Assembly (NCBI GenBank): GCA_910577785.1
Contig: CAJTNT010000015.1
Span: forward strand, 1-64,000
Source of the DNA: an uncultured Lachnospiraceae bacterium
GTDB lineage: Bacteria; Bacillota; Clostridia; Lachnospirales; Lachnospiraceae
Reading direction: 5' to 3'
Length of the DNA: 64,000 nucleotides
Made by a program: the position numbers and the translations under genes. Shown piece after piece: positions 50,468 through 60,220 of the stretch. Positions within the stretch are counted from its first letter, which is position 1. Each line of letters begins with the position of its first letter. The notes beneath the pieces were generated by a model. The model did no database searches and was not told where the DNA came from. It was given only the letters and a program-made list of their open reading frames with translations.

Positions 50468-52387
50468 ATGCCAGGACAAGGTTTTTTGCCAATCTGCCGG
50501 GAGGATATGGAGAAAAGGGGAATCCGGCAGTTTGACTTTGTATATGTCATCGGGGATGCCTATGTGGATCATCCATCCTTTGGACATGCGATCATCAGCC
50601 GCCTTTTAGAGGCTTATGGCTATACGGTGGGGATTATTTCCCAGCCGGACTGGCGGCAGAAGGAAAGCGTTGCCATCTATGGAGAGCCGCGGCTGGCGTT
50701 CCTGGTCAGCGCAGGGAACATGGATTCGATGGTAAACCATTACAGTGTTTCCAAGCGGAGGCGCGAGAAGGATTCCTTCACTCCTGGGGGCGTGATGGGG
50801 CGGCGGCCAGATTATGCGACCGTGGTCTATGGGAATTTAATCCGCCAGACCTATAAGAAGACGCCAATCCTTATCGGGGGCGTGGAAGCCAGCCTGCGCA
50901 GGCTGGCCCATTACGATTACTGGAGCGGGAAGGTCAAGCGTTCCATCCTTCTGGACAGCGGGGCGGATATCCTGATGTACGGCATGGGGGAGCGGAGCAT
51001 GATCCAGTTAGCGGAGGCTCTGGACAGCGGCCTTGCGGCTGAGGATATCACCTTTGTGGAAGGCACGGTCTGCAAGGTGCGCAGGAAAGAGGATATCTAT
51101 GACGCGGTGTTTCTGCCGCCTTATGCCTCTGTGCGGGAGGACAGGGAATGCTATGCCAAAAGCTTCTATACCCAATACTGCAATGCGGATCCCTTCCACG
51201 GCAAACGCCTGGCAGAAGAATACCCCAACCAGGTCTATGTGGTGCAGAACCCGCCCTCCAAGCCGCTGTCCCAGCAGGAGATGGACGATGTCTACGGCCT
51301 GCCCTATCAGCGTGCCTACCATCCCTCATATGAGGCACAGGGCGGGGTGCCGGCAATTTCTGAGGTGAAATTCAGCATAACCAGCAACCGGGGCTGTTTT
51401 GGCGGATGCAGTTTCTGCGCCCTTACGTTCCATCAGGGGAGGATTGTGCAGTCACGGAGCCATGCGTCAATCTTAAAGGAGGCCAAACTGCTGCTGGAGG
51501 ATGCGGATTTTAAGGGATATATCCATGATGTGGGCGGGCCGACGGCAAATTTCCGTTATCCGGCCTGCGAAAAGCAGCTGCAGGCGGGGGCGTGTGTACA
51601 GAAGCAGTGCCTGTTCCCCAAGCCCTGCCAGAACCTGCGGGCAGACCATAAGGATTACCTGGAGCTGCTGCGAAAGCTGCGCAGCCTGCCAGGGGTGAGG
51701 AAGGTATTCATCCGTTCTGGGATCCGCTTTGATTACCTTCTGGCCGATGCGGACCGCACATTTTTGCGTGAGCTGTGCGAATACCATGTCAGCGGGCAGC
51801 TGAAAGTGGCGCCGGAGCATATTTCAGACAAGGTGCTGCATTATATGGGCAAGCCGCGGGCGGAAGTCTATGAGCGGTTTGCCGAGGAATACCGGAAGAT
51901 GAATGAAACACTGGGGAAAAAACAGTATTTGGTGCCTTACCTGATGTCCTCGCATCCGGGTTCCACCCTGCGGGAAGCAGTGGAACTGGCGGAATTTCTG
52001 CGTGACCTGGGCTATATGCCGCAGCAGGTGCAGGATTTTTATCCCACGCCTTCCACGATATCTACCTGCATGTATTATACAGGGCTGGACCCGCGGACAA
52101 TGAAGAAGGTATATGTGGCGCATAACCCGCATGAAAAGGCGATGCAGCGGGCATTGATCCAGTACCGGGAGGAACGGAATTATGAGCTGGTGAAGGAGGC
52201 GCTGGTCAAGACGGGGCGTACGGATCTGATTGGATTCGGGGCAGGGTGTCTGATTGCCCCCAGGAAAGGGGCTGGGGGAACTGCAAGGAAGGGGAAGAAG
52301 GGAGATTTGCCAGGGAAGGGGAAAGGGGATGTTTCAAGGAAGGGGAAGAAGAGTCCGCGCAGACGGGGCAGGGGTTCGGTGAAATAG
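50468..52387 (+). CDS. YgiQ-family radical SAM protein
   Basis: A 639-residue UPF0313/YgiQ protein. The N-terminal YVIGDAYVDHPSFGHAII and GIISQPDW, the radical SAM site GCFGGCSFCALTFHQGR at about residue 309, and YPTPSTISTCMYYTG are diagnostic. The last 45 residues are a Lys/Gly/Arg-rich tail with repeated (R/K)-K-G-K-(K/G) units, perhaps RNA-binding. AAAGGAGGGG precedes the start. The exact reaction of the family is unsettled. Confidence 0.92.
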   Translation: MPGQGFLPICREDMEKRGIRQFDFVYVIGDAYVDHPSFGHAIISRLLEAYGYTVGIISQPDWRQKESVAIYGEPRLAFLVSAGNMDSMVNHYSVSKRRREKDSFTPGGVMGRRPDYATVVYGNLIRQTYKKTPILIGGVEASLRRLAHYDYWSGKVKRSILLDSGADILMYGMGERSMIQLAEALDSGLAAEDITFVEGTVCKVRRKEDIYDAVFLPPYASVREDRECYAKSFYTQYCNADPFHGKRLAEEYPNQVYVVQNPPSKPLSQQEMDDVYGLPYQRAYHPSYEAQGGVPAISEVKFSITSNRGCFGGCSFCALTFHQGRIVQSRSHASILKEAKLLLEDADFKGYIHDVGGPTANFRYPACEKQLQAGACVQKQCLFPKPCQNLRADHKDYLELLRKLRSLPGVRKVFIRSGIRFDYLLADADRTFLRELCEYHVSGQLKVAPEHISDKVLHYMGKPRAEVYERFAEEYRKMNETLGKKQYLVPYLMSSHPGSTLREAVELAEFLRDLGYMPQQVQDFYPTPSTISTCMYYTGLDPRTMKKVYVAHNPHEKAMQRALIQYREERNYELVKEALVKTGRTDLIGFGAGCLIAPRKGAGGTARKGKKGDLPGKGKGDVSRKGKKSPRRRGRGSVK

Positions 52388-52447
52388 CGGCAGAACCAGC
52401 TGGCGTTGGCTCCGGAAGTTTTTATGATAGGATGGAAAGGAATACGT

Positions 52448-53554
52448 ATGAAGGAGTTTCAAATCAATGAAAATGAAGCGAATCAGCGCTTGGATAAATA
52501 TTTAAAAAAGCTGCTTTCCCAGGCTCCGGACAGTTTTGTATATAAAATGCTCCGGAAAAAGAATATCACGCTCAATGGCAAGAAGGCGGCGGGGGGTGAA
52601 AAATTATCGGTAGGGGACGAGGTGAAGCTGTTTTTTTCAGATGAAACTTTTCTGAAATTTGCATCTCCATTCTTTTCTAAGGCAAGTCAGCCAGGTTCTG
52701 GGGAAAACCCGTCTGGGGGAAGCCAGACAATCTCTGGGAAAAACCCATGTGCGGGCTCGCGTCCCAGTGGCCTTATCCAGCAGAAATATCCGTATATTCC
52801 ACTGGATATCCGGTATGAGGACGAGGATATTTTAATTATTAATAAGCCTTCGGGGATGCTTTCGCAAAAGGCCGCCCCAGGGGATATTTCGGCAAATGAG
52901 TACATGATTGGATATCTGTTACGGCAGGGCGCCTTGGCAGAAGAGCAGCTTGCGACCTTCCGCCCTTCTATCTGCAACCGTCTGGATCGCAATACGTCAG
53001 GGCTTCTGGTGGCGGGGAAAAGCCTGAAGGGCTTGCAGGAGATGGCGGAGTGCTTCAAGGAGCGCAAGGTGGAGAAATATTATCTCTGCCTGATCCGGGG
53101 GGCGCTCCATAATCCGCAGGAGGCAAAGGGATGGCTCTCTAAAGATGGGGAGGAAAACCAGGTGCGTATCTCTTCGGAGGAAATACCAGGCAGCAAGTAT
53201 TTTAAAGCGGTGTATACGCCGTTAAAGCGTTATACGACAAAGGTACATGGGCCAAGGGAGGAAAATGCCAGGAAGACGGAATGCTATACATTGCTGGAGG
53301 TGCATCTGCTCACAGGGCGTACCCATCAGATCCGTGCAGATCTGGCCTCTATCGGGCATCCGATATTAGGGGATGGAAAATATGGGGATTCAAGGGTGAA
53401 TAAATGGATTTCCCGGGAACTTCAGATCCATACGCAGCTGCTGCATGCCTGCCGGATGGAATTTGCGGATGGCAGGAAAGTAGAGGCGCCGTTGGGGAAG
53501 GATTTTCAGAGGGCAGTGGATTATCTGGAAGAGGCAGAGTATCAGAAGGCATAA
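52448..53554 (+). CDS. RluA-family pseudouridine synthase
   Basis: A 368-residue enzyme: S4 domain (NQRLDKYLKKLLSQAP) and RluA core with NRLDRNTSGLL (catalytic Asp) and LLTGRTHQIRADLASIGHPI. Between them lies an unusual linker of about 40 residues rich in Gly, Ser, Pro and Asn (SQPGSGENPSGG). The start ATG 52448 has GGAAAGGA upstream. The target is probably 23S rRNA uridines of the RluC/RluD type. Confidence 0.88.
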   Translation: MKEFQINENEANQRLDKYLKKLLSQAPDSFVYKMLRKKNITLNGKKAAGGEKLSVGDEVKLFFSDETFLKFASPFFSKASQPGSGENPSGGSQTISGKNPCAGSRPSGLIQQKYPYIPLDIRYEDEDILIINKPSGMLSQKAAPGDISANEYMIGYLLRQGALAEEQLATFRPSICNRLDRNTSGLLVAGKSLKGLQEMAECFKERKVEKYYLCLIRGALHNPQEAKGWLSKDGEENQVRISSEEIPGSKYFKAVYTPLKRYTTKVHGPREENARKTECYTLLEVHLLTGRTHQIRADLASIGHPILGDGKYGDSRVNKWISRELQIHTQLLHACRMEFADGRKVEAPLGKDFQRAVDYLEEAEYQKA

Positions 53555-53585
53555 TCCCGCCGCGTACATAAGAGAGGACAAAGGA

Positions 53586-54053
53586 ATGGAATATCGAATT
53601 GCTAGGAAGAAAGACATAGATTTTTTGGTGCAGTCCAGGCTGAGGTTTCTGGAAATATCTTCTGCCCACCCAGGCTATGCATTTATGGAGAAAAGCTGCC
53701 GCCATTATTTCCAAGAATCCCTGGAAAACGATAGCCTAGAAGCGCTCCTTGCAGAAGAAGGGGGCTGCACGGCGGGGATTGGCATGATTTTTTATTACCG
53801 TTCCGTGCCGTCTAGCCTAAATCCAACGGGCTACAATGGCTACCTTACCAATCTATTTGTGGAAAAGGGCTTCCGCAGGCAGGGGATTGGGCGGCAGATT
53901 GCCCAAAGGCTGATTGACAAGGCCAGGGAACGGAACTGCTATATTATCATGCTCCATGCATCAGAAATGGGCAGGCCGCTCTACCTGGAAATGGGTTTCC
54001 AAGAAATTGCAAATGGGATGATTCTGAATAACTGGGGAGCCATAAGATCTTAA
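53586..54053 (+). CDS. GNAT-family N-acetyltransferase
   Basis: A 155-residue GNAT protein. The acetyl-CoA loop is EKGFRRQGIGRQIAQ (R/Q-x-x-G-x-G/A), preceded by the NGYLTNLFVE strand and followed by YIIMLHASEMGRPLYLEMGF. It is monocistronic or at the end of the rluA-like operon. The substrate is unknown. Confidence 0.87.
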   Translation: MEYRIARKKDIDFLVQSRLRFLEISSAHPGYAFMEKSCRHYFQESLENDSLEALLAEEGGCTAGIGMIFYYRSVPSSLNPTGYNGYLTNLFVEKGFRRQGIGRQIAQRLIDKARERNCYIIMLHASEMGRPLYLEMGFQEIANGMILNNWGAIRS

Positions 54054-54135
54054 ATGCCGCTAGAGTAATATGCTATAACAAACGCTTACTTTTCACGGGA
54101 TGGGGAAATAGGATACCGTTGATAGGAGGAACTGT

Positions 54136-56265
54136 ATGGATAAAAATTTCAAGGTCATCAAGAAGGACGGCACAAAAGAGGACTTTAACGTCCAAAAGGT
54201 CGTGGTTGCCGTCAATAAGTCTGCGTACCGCGCATTGGTTCAGTTCACGGAAGAAGAGCTGCGCTTTATCTGCCAGTTCGTGGAGGAAAAGGTGCAGTCT
54301 ATGGGCATCCGCGAGGTGAAGATTGCCCAGATGCACAATATTGTGGAGGGGGCGCTGGAGCGTGTAAACCCGGCAGTGGCCAAAAGCTACCGCGATTACC
54401 GCAATTACAAGCAGGATTTTGTGCAGATGCTGGACGAAGTCTACAAAAAGAGCCAGTCCATCATGTACATTGGGGACAAGGAAAATTCCAACACCGACAG
54501 CGCATTGGTCTCCACCAAGCGGAGCCTGATTTTTAACCAGCTGAACAAGGAGCTGTACCAGAAGTTCTTTATGACCACAGAGGAAATCCAGGCCTGCCGC
54601 GACGGCTATCTGTATGTCCATGATATGTCCGCCCGGCGCGATACCATGAACTGCTGCCTGTTCGATGTGGAGCATGTGCTGCGGGGCGGCTTTGAGATGG
54701 GCAACCTCTGGTACAATGAGCCAAAAACGCTGGACGTGGCCTTTGACGTCATCGGCGATATCGTCTTAAGCGCCGCCAGCCAGCAGTACGGCGGCTTTAC
54801 CGTGCCAAGCGTGGAGAATATCCTTGAACCTTATGCGGAGAAATCCTACGCGAAGTACATGGCGCGCTACCAGAGCCTGGGACTTAGCCTGGAGCGGGCA
54901 GAGGAAGAGACAATCCGTGATATAGAGCGCGATTTGGAGCAGGGCGTCCAGGGCTGGGAATACAAATTTAATTCGGTATCTTCCAGCCGTGGGGATTACC
55001 CGTTTATTACGATGACCTTTGGCACAGGCACAGGGAGGTTTGCCAAAATGGCCTCCATGGCCATGCTCAATGTCAGGCGCAAAGGGCAGGGCAAAGACTC
55101 CTGCAAGAAGCCGGTGCTGTTCCCGAAGCTGGTCTTCCTCTATGACGAGAACCTCCATGGGCCAGGCAAGGAGCTGGAGGATGTGTTTGAGGCAGGGATT
55201 GAATGCTCCCGCAAAACCATGTACCCGGACTGGCTAAGCCTCACCGGCAAGGGCTATATCGCCAGCATGTACAAGCAGTACGGGAAAATCATCAGCCCTA
55301 TGGGCTGCCGCGCCTTTCTCTCCCCCTGGTATGTAAAAGGTGGCATGAACCCGGCGGATGAGACGGATTGCCCGGTGTTCGTGGGACGGTTCAACATTGG
55401 GGTGGTCAGCCTCCATCTGCCGATGATTCTGGCCAAATCCAGGCAGGAGAGCCGGGATTTCTATGAGGTGCTGGATTACTACCTGGAGCTGATCCGCCAG
55501 CTCCATATCCGTACGTATGCCTACCTAGGGGAAATGCGCGCCAGCACCAACCCGCTGGCTTACTGTGAGGGCGGCTTCTATGGCGGGCATCTGGGCATCC
55601 ACGACAAGATTAAGCCCCTGCTGAAGACGGCCACGGCCTCCTTTGGCATTACAGCCTTCAATGAGCTGCAGCGGCTCTACAACGGCAAATCCCTGGCGGA
55701 GGACGGCCAGTTTGCCCTAGAGGTCTTGGAGCATATCAATGCGAAGATTGCCGAGTATAAGGAGGCGGACGGCAACCTCTATGCCATTTACGCCACCCCG
55801 GCGGAGAACCTGTGCGGCCTGCAGGTCAAGCAGTTCCGCAGGAAATATGGGATTGTGGAAAATGTTTCTGACCGGGAGTATGTCAGCAATGGCTTCCACT
55901 GCCATGTGACGGAGGACATTACGCCCATCCAGAAGCAGGATCTGGAGTACCGTTTCTGGGAACTGAGCAACGGCGGCAAGATCCAGTATGTGAAATACCC
56001 CATCGACTATAATGTGGAGGCCGTGAAGACCCTGGTGCGCCGAGCCATGAAAATGGGGTTTTATGAGGGCGTGAACCTGTCGCTGGCTTACTGCGACGAC
56101 TGCGGCCACCAGGAGCTGGAGATGGACGTATGCCCTAAATGCGGCAGCCGCAATCTGACGAAAATCGACCGCATGAACGGCTATCTGTCATATTCCAGGG
56201 TGAAAGGCGATACCCGCCTGAATGACGCCAAGATGGCGGAGATTGCAGAGCGCAAGAGCATGTGA
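54136..56265 (+). CDS. nrdD: anaerobic ribonucleoside-triphosphate reductase (class III)
   Basis: A 709-residue glycyl-radical enzyme making dNTPs without oxygen. An ATP-cone domain (residues 5-90, KVIKKDGTKEDFNVQKVVVA) precedes the catalytic barrel (MNCCLFDVEHVLRGGF, STNPLAYCEGGFYGG). The C-terminal zinc site has CDDCG and CPKCGS, and RMNGYLS holds the radical glycine. ATG 54136 has AGGAGG upstream. nrdG follows 78 bases later. Confidence 0.95.
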   Translation: MDKNFKVIKKDGTKEDFNVQKVVVAVNKSAYRALVQFTEEELRFICQFVEEKVQSMGIREVKIAQMHNIVEGALERVNPAVAKSYRDYRNYKQDFVQMLDEVYKKSQSIMYIGDKENSNTDSALVSTKRSLIFNQLNKELYQKFFMTTEEIQACRDGYLYVHDMSARRDTMNCCLFDVEHVLRGGFEMGNLWYNEPKTLDVAFDVIGDIVLSAASQQYGGFTVPSVENILEPYAEKSYAKYMARYQSLGLSLERAEEETIRDIERDLEQGVQGWEYKFNSVSSSRGDYPFITMTFGTGTGRFAKMASMAMLNVRRKGQGKDSCKKPVLFPKLVFLYDENLHGPGKELEDVFEAGIECSRKTMYPDWLSLTGKGYIASMYKQYGKIISPMGCRAFLSPWYVKGGMNPADETDCPVFVGRFNIGVVSLHLPMILAKSRQESRDFYEVLDYYLELIRQLHIRTYAYLGEMRASTNPLAYCEGGFYGGHLGIHDKIKPLLKTATASFGITAFNELQRLYNGKSLAEDGQFALEVLEHINAKIAEYKEADGNLYAIYATPAENLCGLQVKQFRRKYGIVENVSDREYVSNGFHCHVTEDITPIQKQDLEYRFWELSNGGKIQYVKYPIDYNVEAVKTLVRRAMKMGFYEGVNLSLAYCDDCGHQELEMDVCPKCGSRNLTKIDRMNGYLSYSRVKGDTRLNDAKMAEIAERKSM

Positions 56266-56343
56266 GAGAACAGGCACGGCTCATGGTGCGGGAAAGGGCG
56301 GCCAAACGGGCTGCGATAGGAAGAAACAAGATGAGGAAAAAGG

Positions 56344-56835
56344 ATGAGATACCATAATATAACCAAGGATGATATGCTCAATGGGGACGGCCTGCGCGTG
56401 GTCTTATGGGTGTCCGGCTGTTCCCATTGCTGCCGGGAATGCCACAACCCCATCACCTGGGATCCCAATGGCGGCCTTCTGTTTGACGCGGCGGCCAAGC
56501 AGGAATTGTTCCAGGAACTGGAGAAAGATTTTATCTCGGGGATTACCTTAAGCGGCGGGGATCCCCTGTACTTTGCCAACCGCGCCGACATCCTGCGGCT
56601 TGTGCGGGAAATCAAGGGGAAGTTCCCCCAGAAGACGGTCTGGCTGTACACTGGCTTTGTGTGGGAAGCGGTGGAAGGCCTGGAAATTATGAAATATGTG
56701 GACGTGTTGGTGGACGGGGAATTCCAGATAGCTCAGAAGGATACTCAGCTCCATTGGCGGGGGAGCGCCAACCAGCGGGTCATCAACGTGCCGGCCAGCC
56801 GGGCGGCAGGGGAAGCGGTGCTGTACTGCCGGTGA
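56344..56835 (+). CDS. nrdG: anaerobic ribonucleotide reductase activating protein
   Basis: A 163-residue radical SAM activase that installs the glycyl radical on NrdD. The cluster site is SGCSHCCRECHNP (C-x3-C-x2-C), LSGGDPLY and KTVWLYTGF are the SAM and core motifs, and WRGSANQRVINV ends the family pattern. A shared terminator with rpsT lies 70 bases downstream. Confidence 0.94.
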   Translation: MRYHNITKDDMLNGDGLRVVLWVSGCSHCCRECHNPITWDPNGGLLFDAAAKQELFQELEKDFISGITLSGGDPLYFANRADILRLVREIKGKFPQKTVWLYTGFVWEAVEGLEIMKYVDVLVDGEFQIAQKDTQLHWRGSANQRVINVPASRAAGEAVLYCR

Positions 56836-56905
56836 GCAGGAAGCAGGCTGCCAACGGCATTGGCAACATTGGGCCTGCGTCTTTGCCAGAGCATGATCCG
56901 CCACA

Positions 56906-56943
56906 AAAAGAAGCCGGCATGAGGGTGTATGCCGGCTTCTTTT
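56906..56943. terminator. bidirectional terminator between nrdG and rpsT
   Basis: A 15-bp stem AAAAGAAGCCGGCAT / ATGCCGGCTTCTTTT with an 8-base loop; A/T ends let it work for both converging genes. Confidence 0.9.
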
Positions 56944-56963
56944 ACATTATAAGGTTAGGTTCT

Positions 56964-57227
56964 CTAAGCCATTTTATTCACGGCCTGGGAAAGGCGGGAA
57001 ATCTTCCTTGAGGCAGTATTCTTGTGGTAAACGCCCTTGGAAGTAGCCTTGCTGATGGTGGAAATCGCGTTCTTGAGCGCTTCCTTGGCAGCAGCCTGGT
57101 CTTTGGCCGCGATGGCGGCCTCTACCTTCCGAATGGAAGTCTTAACAGCAGACCGGATGGACTTGTTGCGGGCAGTCCTGGTCTGGGTCACTAAAATCCT
57201 TTTCTTTGCTGATTTGATGTTAGCCAA
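56964..57227 (-). CDS. rpsT: 30S ribosomal protein S20
   Basis: An 87-residue ribosomal protein. TTG at 57227 is chosen: it gives the normal ANIKSAKKRI start and has GGAGGT eight bases upstream on the minus strand, whereas ATG 57242 falls on the ribosome site itself. The chain is basic with NKSIRSAVKTSIRK and the C-terminal ASRKISRLSQAVN helix. A consensus promoter lies about 135 bases upstream. Confidence 0.95.
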   Translation of the reverse strand: MANIKSAKKRILVTQTRTARNKSIRSAVKTSIRKVEAAIAAKDQAAAKEALKNAISTISKATSKGVYHKNTASRKISRLSQAVNKMA

Positions 57228-57362
57228 TCCGTACACCTCCAATTATCATCGAAATATGTCCACGGCAATTCCTGATATACGCAGCCGGTCAGGGATGCGC
57301 CGTGTTCTGCAGCTGTTCCATTAAATCCGGACACGGACGTTCTAATGTAAACATACTCATAT

Positions 57363-57391
57363 AGTCTAATCCCAATTCTTCCATCTGTCAA
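57363..57391 (-). promoter_or_regulatory. promoter of rpsT
   Basis: Minus-strand TTGACA (57391-57386), 17-base spacer, TAGACT (57368-57363). The leader of about 130 bases could carry autoregulation by S20, as in other bacteria; no specific element is recognised. Confidence 0.7.
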
Positions 57392-57467
57392 TACATATTT
57401 TATCTTTTTTTGTAAAAAATGTAACTGAGGTTACGACAAAATTAAAATATACGGCATGGAGGAAATC

Positions 57468-58418
57468 ATGGGTCAGTTTCAGGTACGCACAGACCTTGCG
57501 CTGGAAGCAAGGGAGAAGTTCCAGGAAGACAATGTAGAAATCAAAGGAGTACGGGTTGAGGAGGAACGCCGCGAGGAATTGGAGATTAAGATTACGACGA
57601 TGGCCATTGAGACCGAGAACGGGGCAAAAGCCATGGGCAAGCCCAAGGGGACCTATATCACGCTGGAGGCCGCAAATATGGACTCCCAGGACGAGGATTA
57701 CCACAGGGAGATTTCCGTGGAGCTTGCCCGTCTGGTGAAGCGGCTGCTGCCGGAGAAAGAAGGCCCCATTTCCGCCCTGGTGGCCGGCCTGGGCAACCGG
57801 GAGGTAACCCCGGACGCCTTAGGGCCGAGGGTTGTGGACAATCTGATGATTACCCGCCACGTCCTCAAGGAATTTGGCAAATACGCTTATGGGGAAGAGG
57901 AAATGAATGCCATCAGCGGCATTGTCCCCGGCGTCATGGGGCAGACCGGCATGGAGAGCCAGGAAATCATCCGCGGCGTAATTGAGGAGACGCATCCAGA
58001 CGTGATGGTGGCCATTGACGCCCTGGCGGCCCGCAGCACGCGCAGGCTGGGGCGCACCATCCAGATTACAGACACGGGCATCAACCCGGGATCCGGCGTG
58101 GGCAACCACCGCCATGGCCTGTCAGAGGGGACGCTGGGCATCCCGGTGATTGCTATTGGCGTGCCTACTGTGGTGGACGCGGCTACGATTGTAAGCGATA
58201 CCATGCATACCCTGGTGGAGGCTATGGAAGGGCACAGCCGCCTGCAGGCTCTGAGTACAGGACTGAACGCATTGAACGATATGGAGAAATATGAGCTGAT
58301 CCGCGAGCTTCTGTCCCCGCAGCTCAATACGATGTTCGTGACCCCCAAGGACATTGACGAGGCCGTAAAGCGCCTTAGCTATACACTGTCCGAGGGACTG
58401 AACATTGCCTTTGCATAA
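57468..58418 (+). CDS. gpr: germination protease GPR
   Basis: A 316-residue spore protease that degrades small acid-soluble proteins at germination. ATG 57468 follows GGAGG by six bases and starts the prodomain (QVRTDLALEA). The conserved core includes GLGNREVTPDALGPRVVDNL, GIVPGVMGQTGME, IDALAARS and GINPGSGVGNHR. Order rpsT (divergent), gpr, spoIIP is the same as in Bacillus. A palindrome GTAAC-TGAG-GTTAC lies 35 bases upstream; no sporulation promoter is called. Confidence 0.95.
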   Translation: MGQFQVRTDLALEAREKFQEDNVEIKGVRVEEERREELEIKITTMAIETENGAKAMGKPKGTYITLEAANMDSQDEDYHREISVELARLVKRLLPEKEGPISALVAGLGNREVTPDALGPRVVDNLMITRHVLKEFGKYAYGEEEMNAISGIVPGVMGQTGMESQEIIRGVIEETHPDVMVAIDALAARSTRRLGRTIQITDTGINPGSGVGNHRHGLSEGTLGIPVIAIGVPTVVDAATIVSDTMHTLVEAMEGHSRLQALSTGLNALNDMEKYELIRELLSPQLNTMFVTPKDIDEAVKRLSYTLSEGLNIAFA

Positions 58419-58526
58419 ATAAAATCGTACAAGCATATATTGAACTATTCGCAGAATTATCGCGCCGGGTCTGTGCAGTTCCTGTGCAGGCCATAAAAAC
58501 GCATTTTAGGAGTGGATAAGATCGGA

Positions 58527-59942
58527 ATGAAGAATCGGAGAAAATATATGCAGTGGTGCCTGGGGGGCGCAGGCGTTCTGTTCGTGTTTGTCTGCTACCA
58601 GAATATGTCTTCCCTGGGGACGGCTCCGGCCATGGAGCAGATTGGGAATTTTATCAAAGAAGAGATTGCCGTGCAGGCATGGGAAAACTGTATGCCCGCT
58701 ATGCTGCATGAGGGGCAGGAAGAGCCGCTTTCCTTTGAAGAGTACCTATTGGGGAAATTAGAATCCTTCTTTCCCATCTATGCATTCAGCGATACGGTGC
58801 CTGAATATGATACGCAGGTGGAAAGCGATCTGCCGGGCAGCCTTTGGGCTGGGAACGGCCAGGATTCCGAAGAAGGGCAGGAAGCAGGCCGTGGGGAAGA
58901 AGGCCGGGAAGCAGGCGGTGAGGAAGGGGGGCAGGAGGGAAGCCATCCTACGCAGGAGGAAGGGGAAGGCCAGGAACAGGATCCAGATACACAGAAAAAT
59001 GGCCAGGAAGAGAAAAATCCAGAAGGCAAGGACAGCTCCGGCCAGGCGGAAGATGGAGCAGGGCAAGGCGCAGAGGATCCAAAGGCCAAGGAGAAAAAGA
59101 AAGACAAAAACAAAAACAAGGACAAAGACAAGGAGAGCCAGGATAGCGCCGGCGGCCATACAGAAACGGCCAAAGCCGTGGAAATCCCCAGGGAGAAGCT
59201 GAATGATTTTGACTACCTGCTGCAGAATTTCTACCAGGTGGACCGCACAACCACCGTCGACAGCAGCCAGCTGAATGCGGCGGAAATGCTGGCTAAGGAT
59301 ATGAGTCTGCAGGGCGGCAATGAAAATGTGCAGATCTTGATCTACCATACCCATTCCCAGGAAGGCTATGTGGATTCTGCGCCAGGAGATCCCAATGCCA
59401 GCGTTGTCGCCGTAGGGGAACGGCTTGCCGCTTTGCTGCGGGAGCAATATGGTTTTAATGTGATGCACCATACCGGGGAATATGACGTGGCAGACCGCGA
59501 CAATGCCTACTCTTATGCAGGCCCTGCGCTGGAGCAGATTCTGGCGGAGAACCCCAGCATCGAAGTCGTCATTGACCTGCATAGGGACGGTGTGGCCGAG
59601 ACCACCCATCTCGTGTCGGAAGTCAATGGAAAACAGACCTCGCAGATTATGTTTTTCAACGGCCTGAGCAGGACTACGGCCAATGGGGAGATTGCATACC
59701 TTGCCAATCCCAATCTGGCCGATAACCTGGCGTTTTCCTTCCAGATGAAACTGGCAGCGGAGGAATACTATCCAGGCTTTGCCCGCGGGACTTACCTGAA
59801 GGGCTACCGCTATAACCTTCACTACCGTCCCAAGAGCCTTTTGGTGGAGGTAGGGGCCCAGACCAATACGTTGGAAGAGGCGATGAACGCCATGGAGCCT
59901 CTGGCAGATATCTTGCATAAGGTTTTGGATGGAGAGGAATAG
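58527..59942 (+). CDS. spoIIP: stage II sporulation protein P (amidase)
   Basis: A 471-residue membrane-anchored peptidoglycan amidase/endopeptidase for engulfment. ATG 58527 is used; GTG 58512 sits on the ribosome site TAGGAG. A membrane helix spans residues about 12-30. Residues 112-225 are a long low-complexity segment of Glu, Gly, Gln, then Lys/Asp, unlike the shorter linkers of most SpoIIP. The catalytic domain has LIYHTHSQEGY, VIDLHRDGV and LLVEVGAQTNT, with His and Glu zinc ligands. It follows gpr as in other spore-formers. Confidence 0.93.
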   Translation: MKNRRKYMQWCLGGAGVLFVFVCYQNMSSLGTAPAMEQIGNFIKEEIAVQAWENCMPAMLHEGQEEPLSFEEYLLGKLESFFPIYAFSDTVPEYDTQVESDLPGSLWAGNGQDSEEGQEAGRGEEGREAGGEEGGQEGSHPTQEEGEGQEQDPDTQKNGQEEKNPEGKDSSGQAEDGAGQGAEDPKAKEKKKDKNKNKDKDKESQDSAGGHTETAKAVEIPREKLNDFDYLLQNFYQVDRTTTVDSSQLNAAEMLAKDMSLQGGNENVQILIYHTHSQEGYVDSAPGDPNASVVAVGERLAALLREQYGFNVMHHTGEYDVADRDNAYSYAGPALEQILAENPSIEVVIDLHRDGVAETTHLVSEVNGKQTSQIMFFNGLSRTTANGEIAYLANPNLADNLAFSFQMKLAAEEYYPGFARGTYLKGYRYNLHYRPKSLLVEVGAQTNTLEEAMNAMEPLADILHKVLDGEE

Positions 59943-59988
59943 TATGGAAGAATAAAGTTTTGGATGGAAAGGAATAATATGGAAGAGA
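59919..59988 (+). repeat. 35-bp tandem duplication over the spoIIP stop
   Basis: The 35 bases 59919-59953, which include the spoIIP stop codon, are repeated at 59954-59988 with about five changes. The remaining 230 bases before the CorA-like gene hold a TTATGTA/TACATAA inverted repeat near 60160 and no gene. Confidence 0.75.
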
Positions 59989-60220
59989 ACGGTTTCAAAA
60001 ATTTTACAATTGGCGTTATTTTGCCAGGTGTTTTTGCCGAAAACTACAGAAAGGAATACTCCGTATGCTATGCCCATTTTAGGCGGCAACCGGATTTGCC
60101 AGGATGGATAGTATCCTAAGGGAAGCCTATCGTGCATGCCCTTACAGGGCAAAAACAGCTTTTCTGTTATGTATGATATTACATAAGGTATAAAATAAAG
60201 CGCGGGGGTGTCACGACGTT

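Noticed and set aside
57400-57455. Sigma-F/G promoter ahead of gpr
   Set aside because: The region is AT-rich with a short GTAAC palindrome, but no pair of elements with the right spacing could be fixed.
58758-60152. 464-residue minus-strand open frame over spoIIP
   Set aside because: It is antisense to the well-supported spoIIP and its translation is Leu/Phe/Cys-rich noise from the Glu/Lys repeat; no motif or ribosome site.
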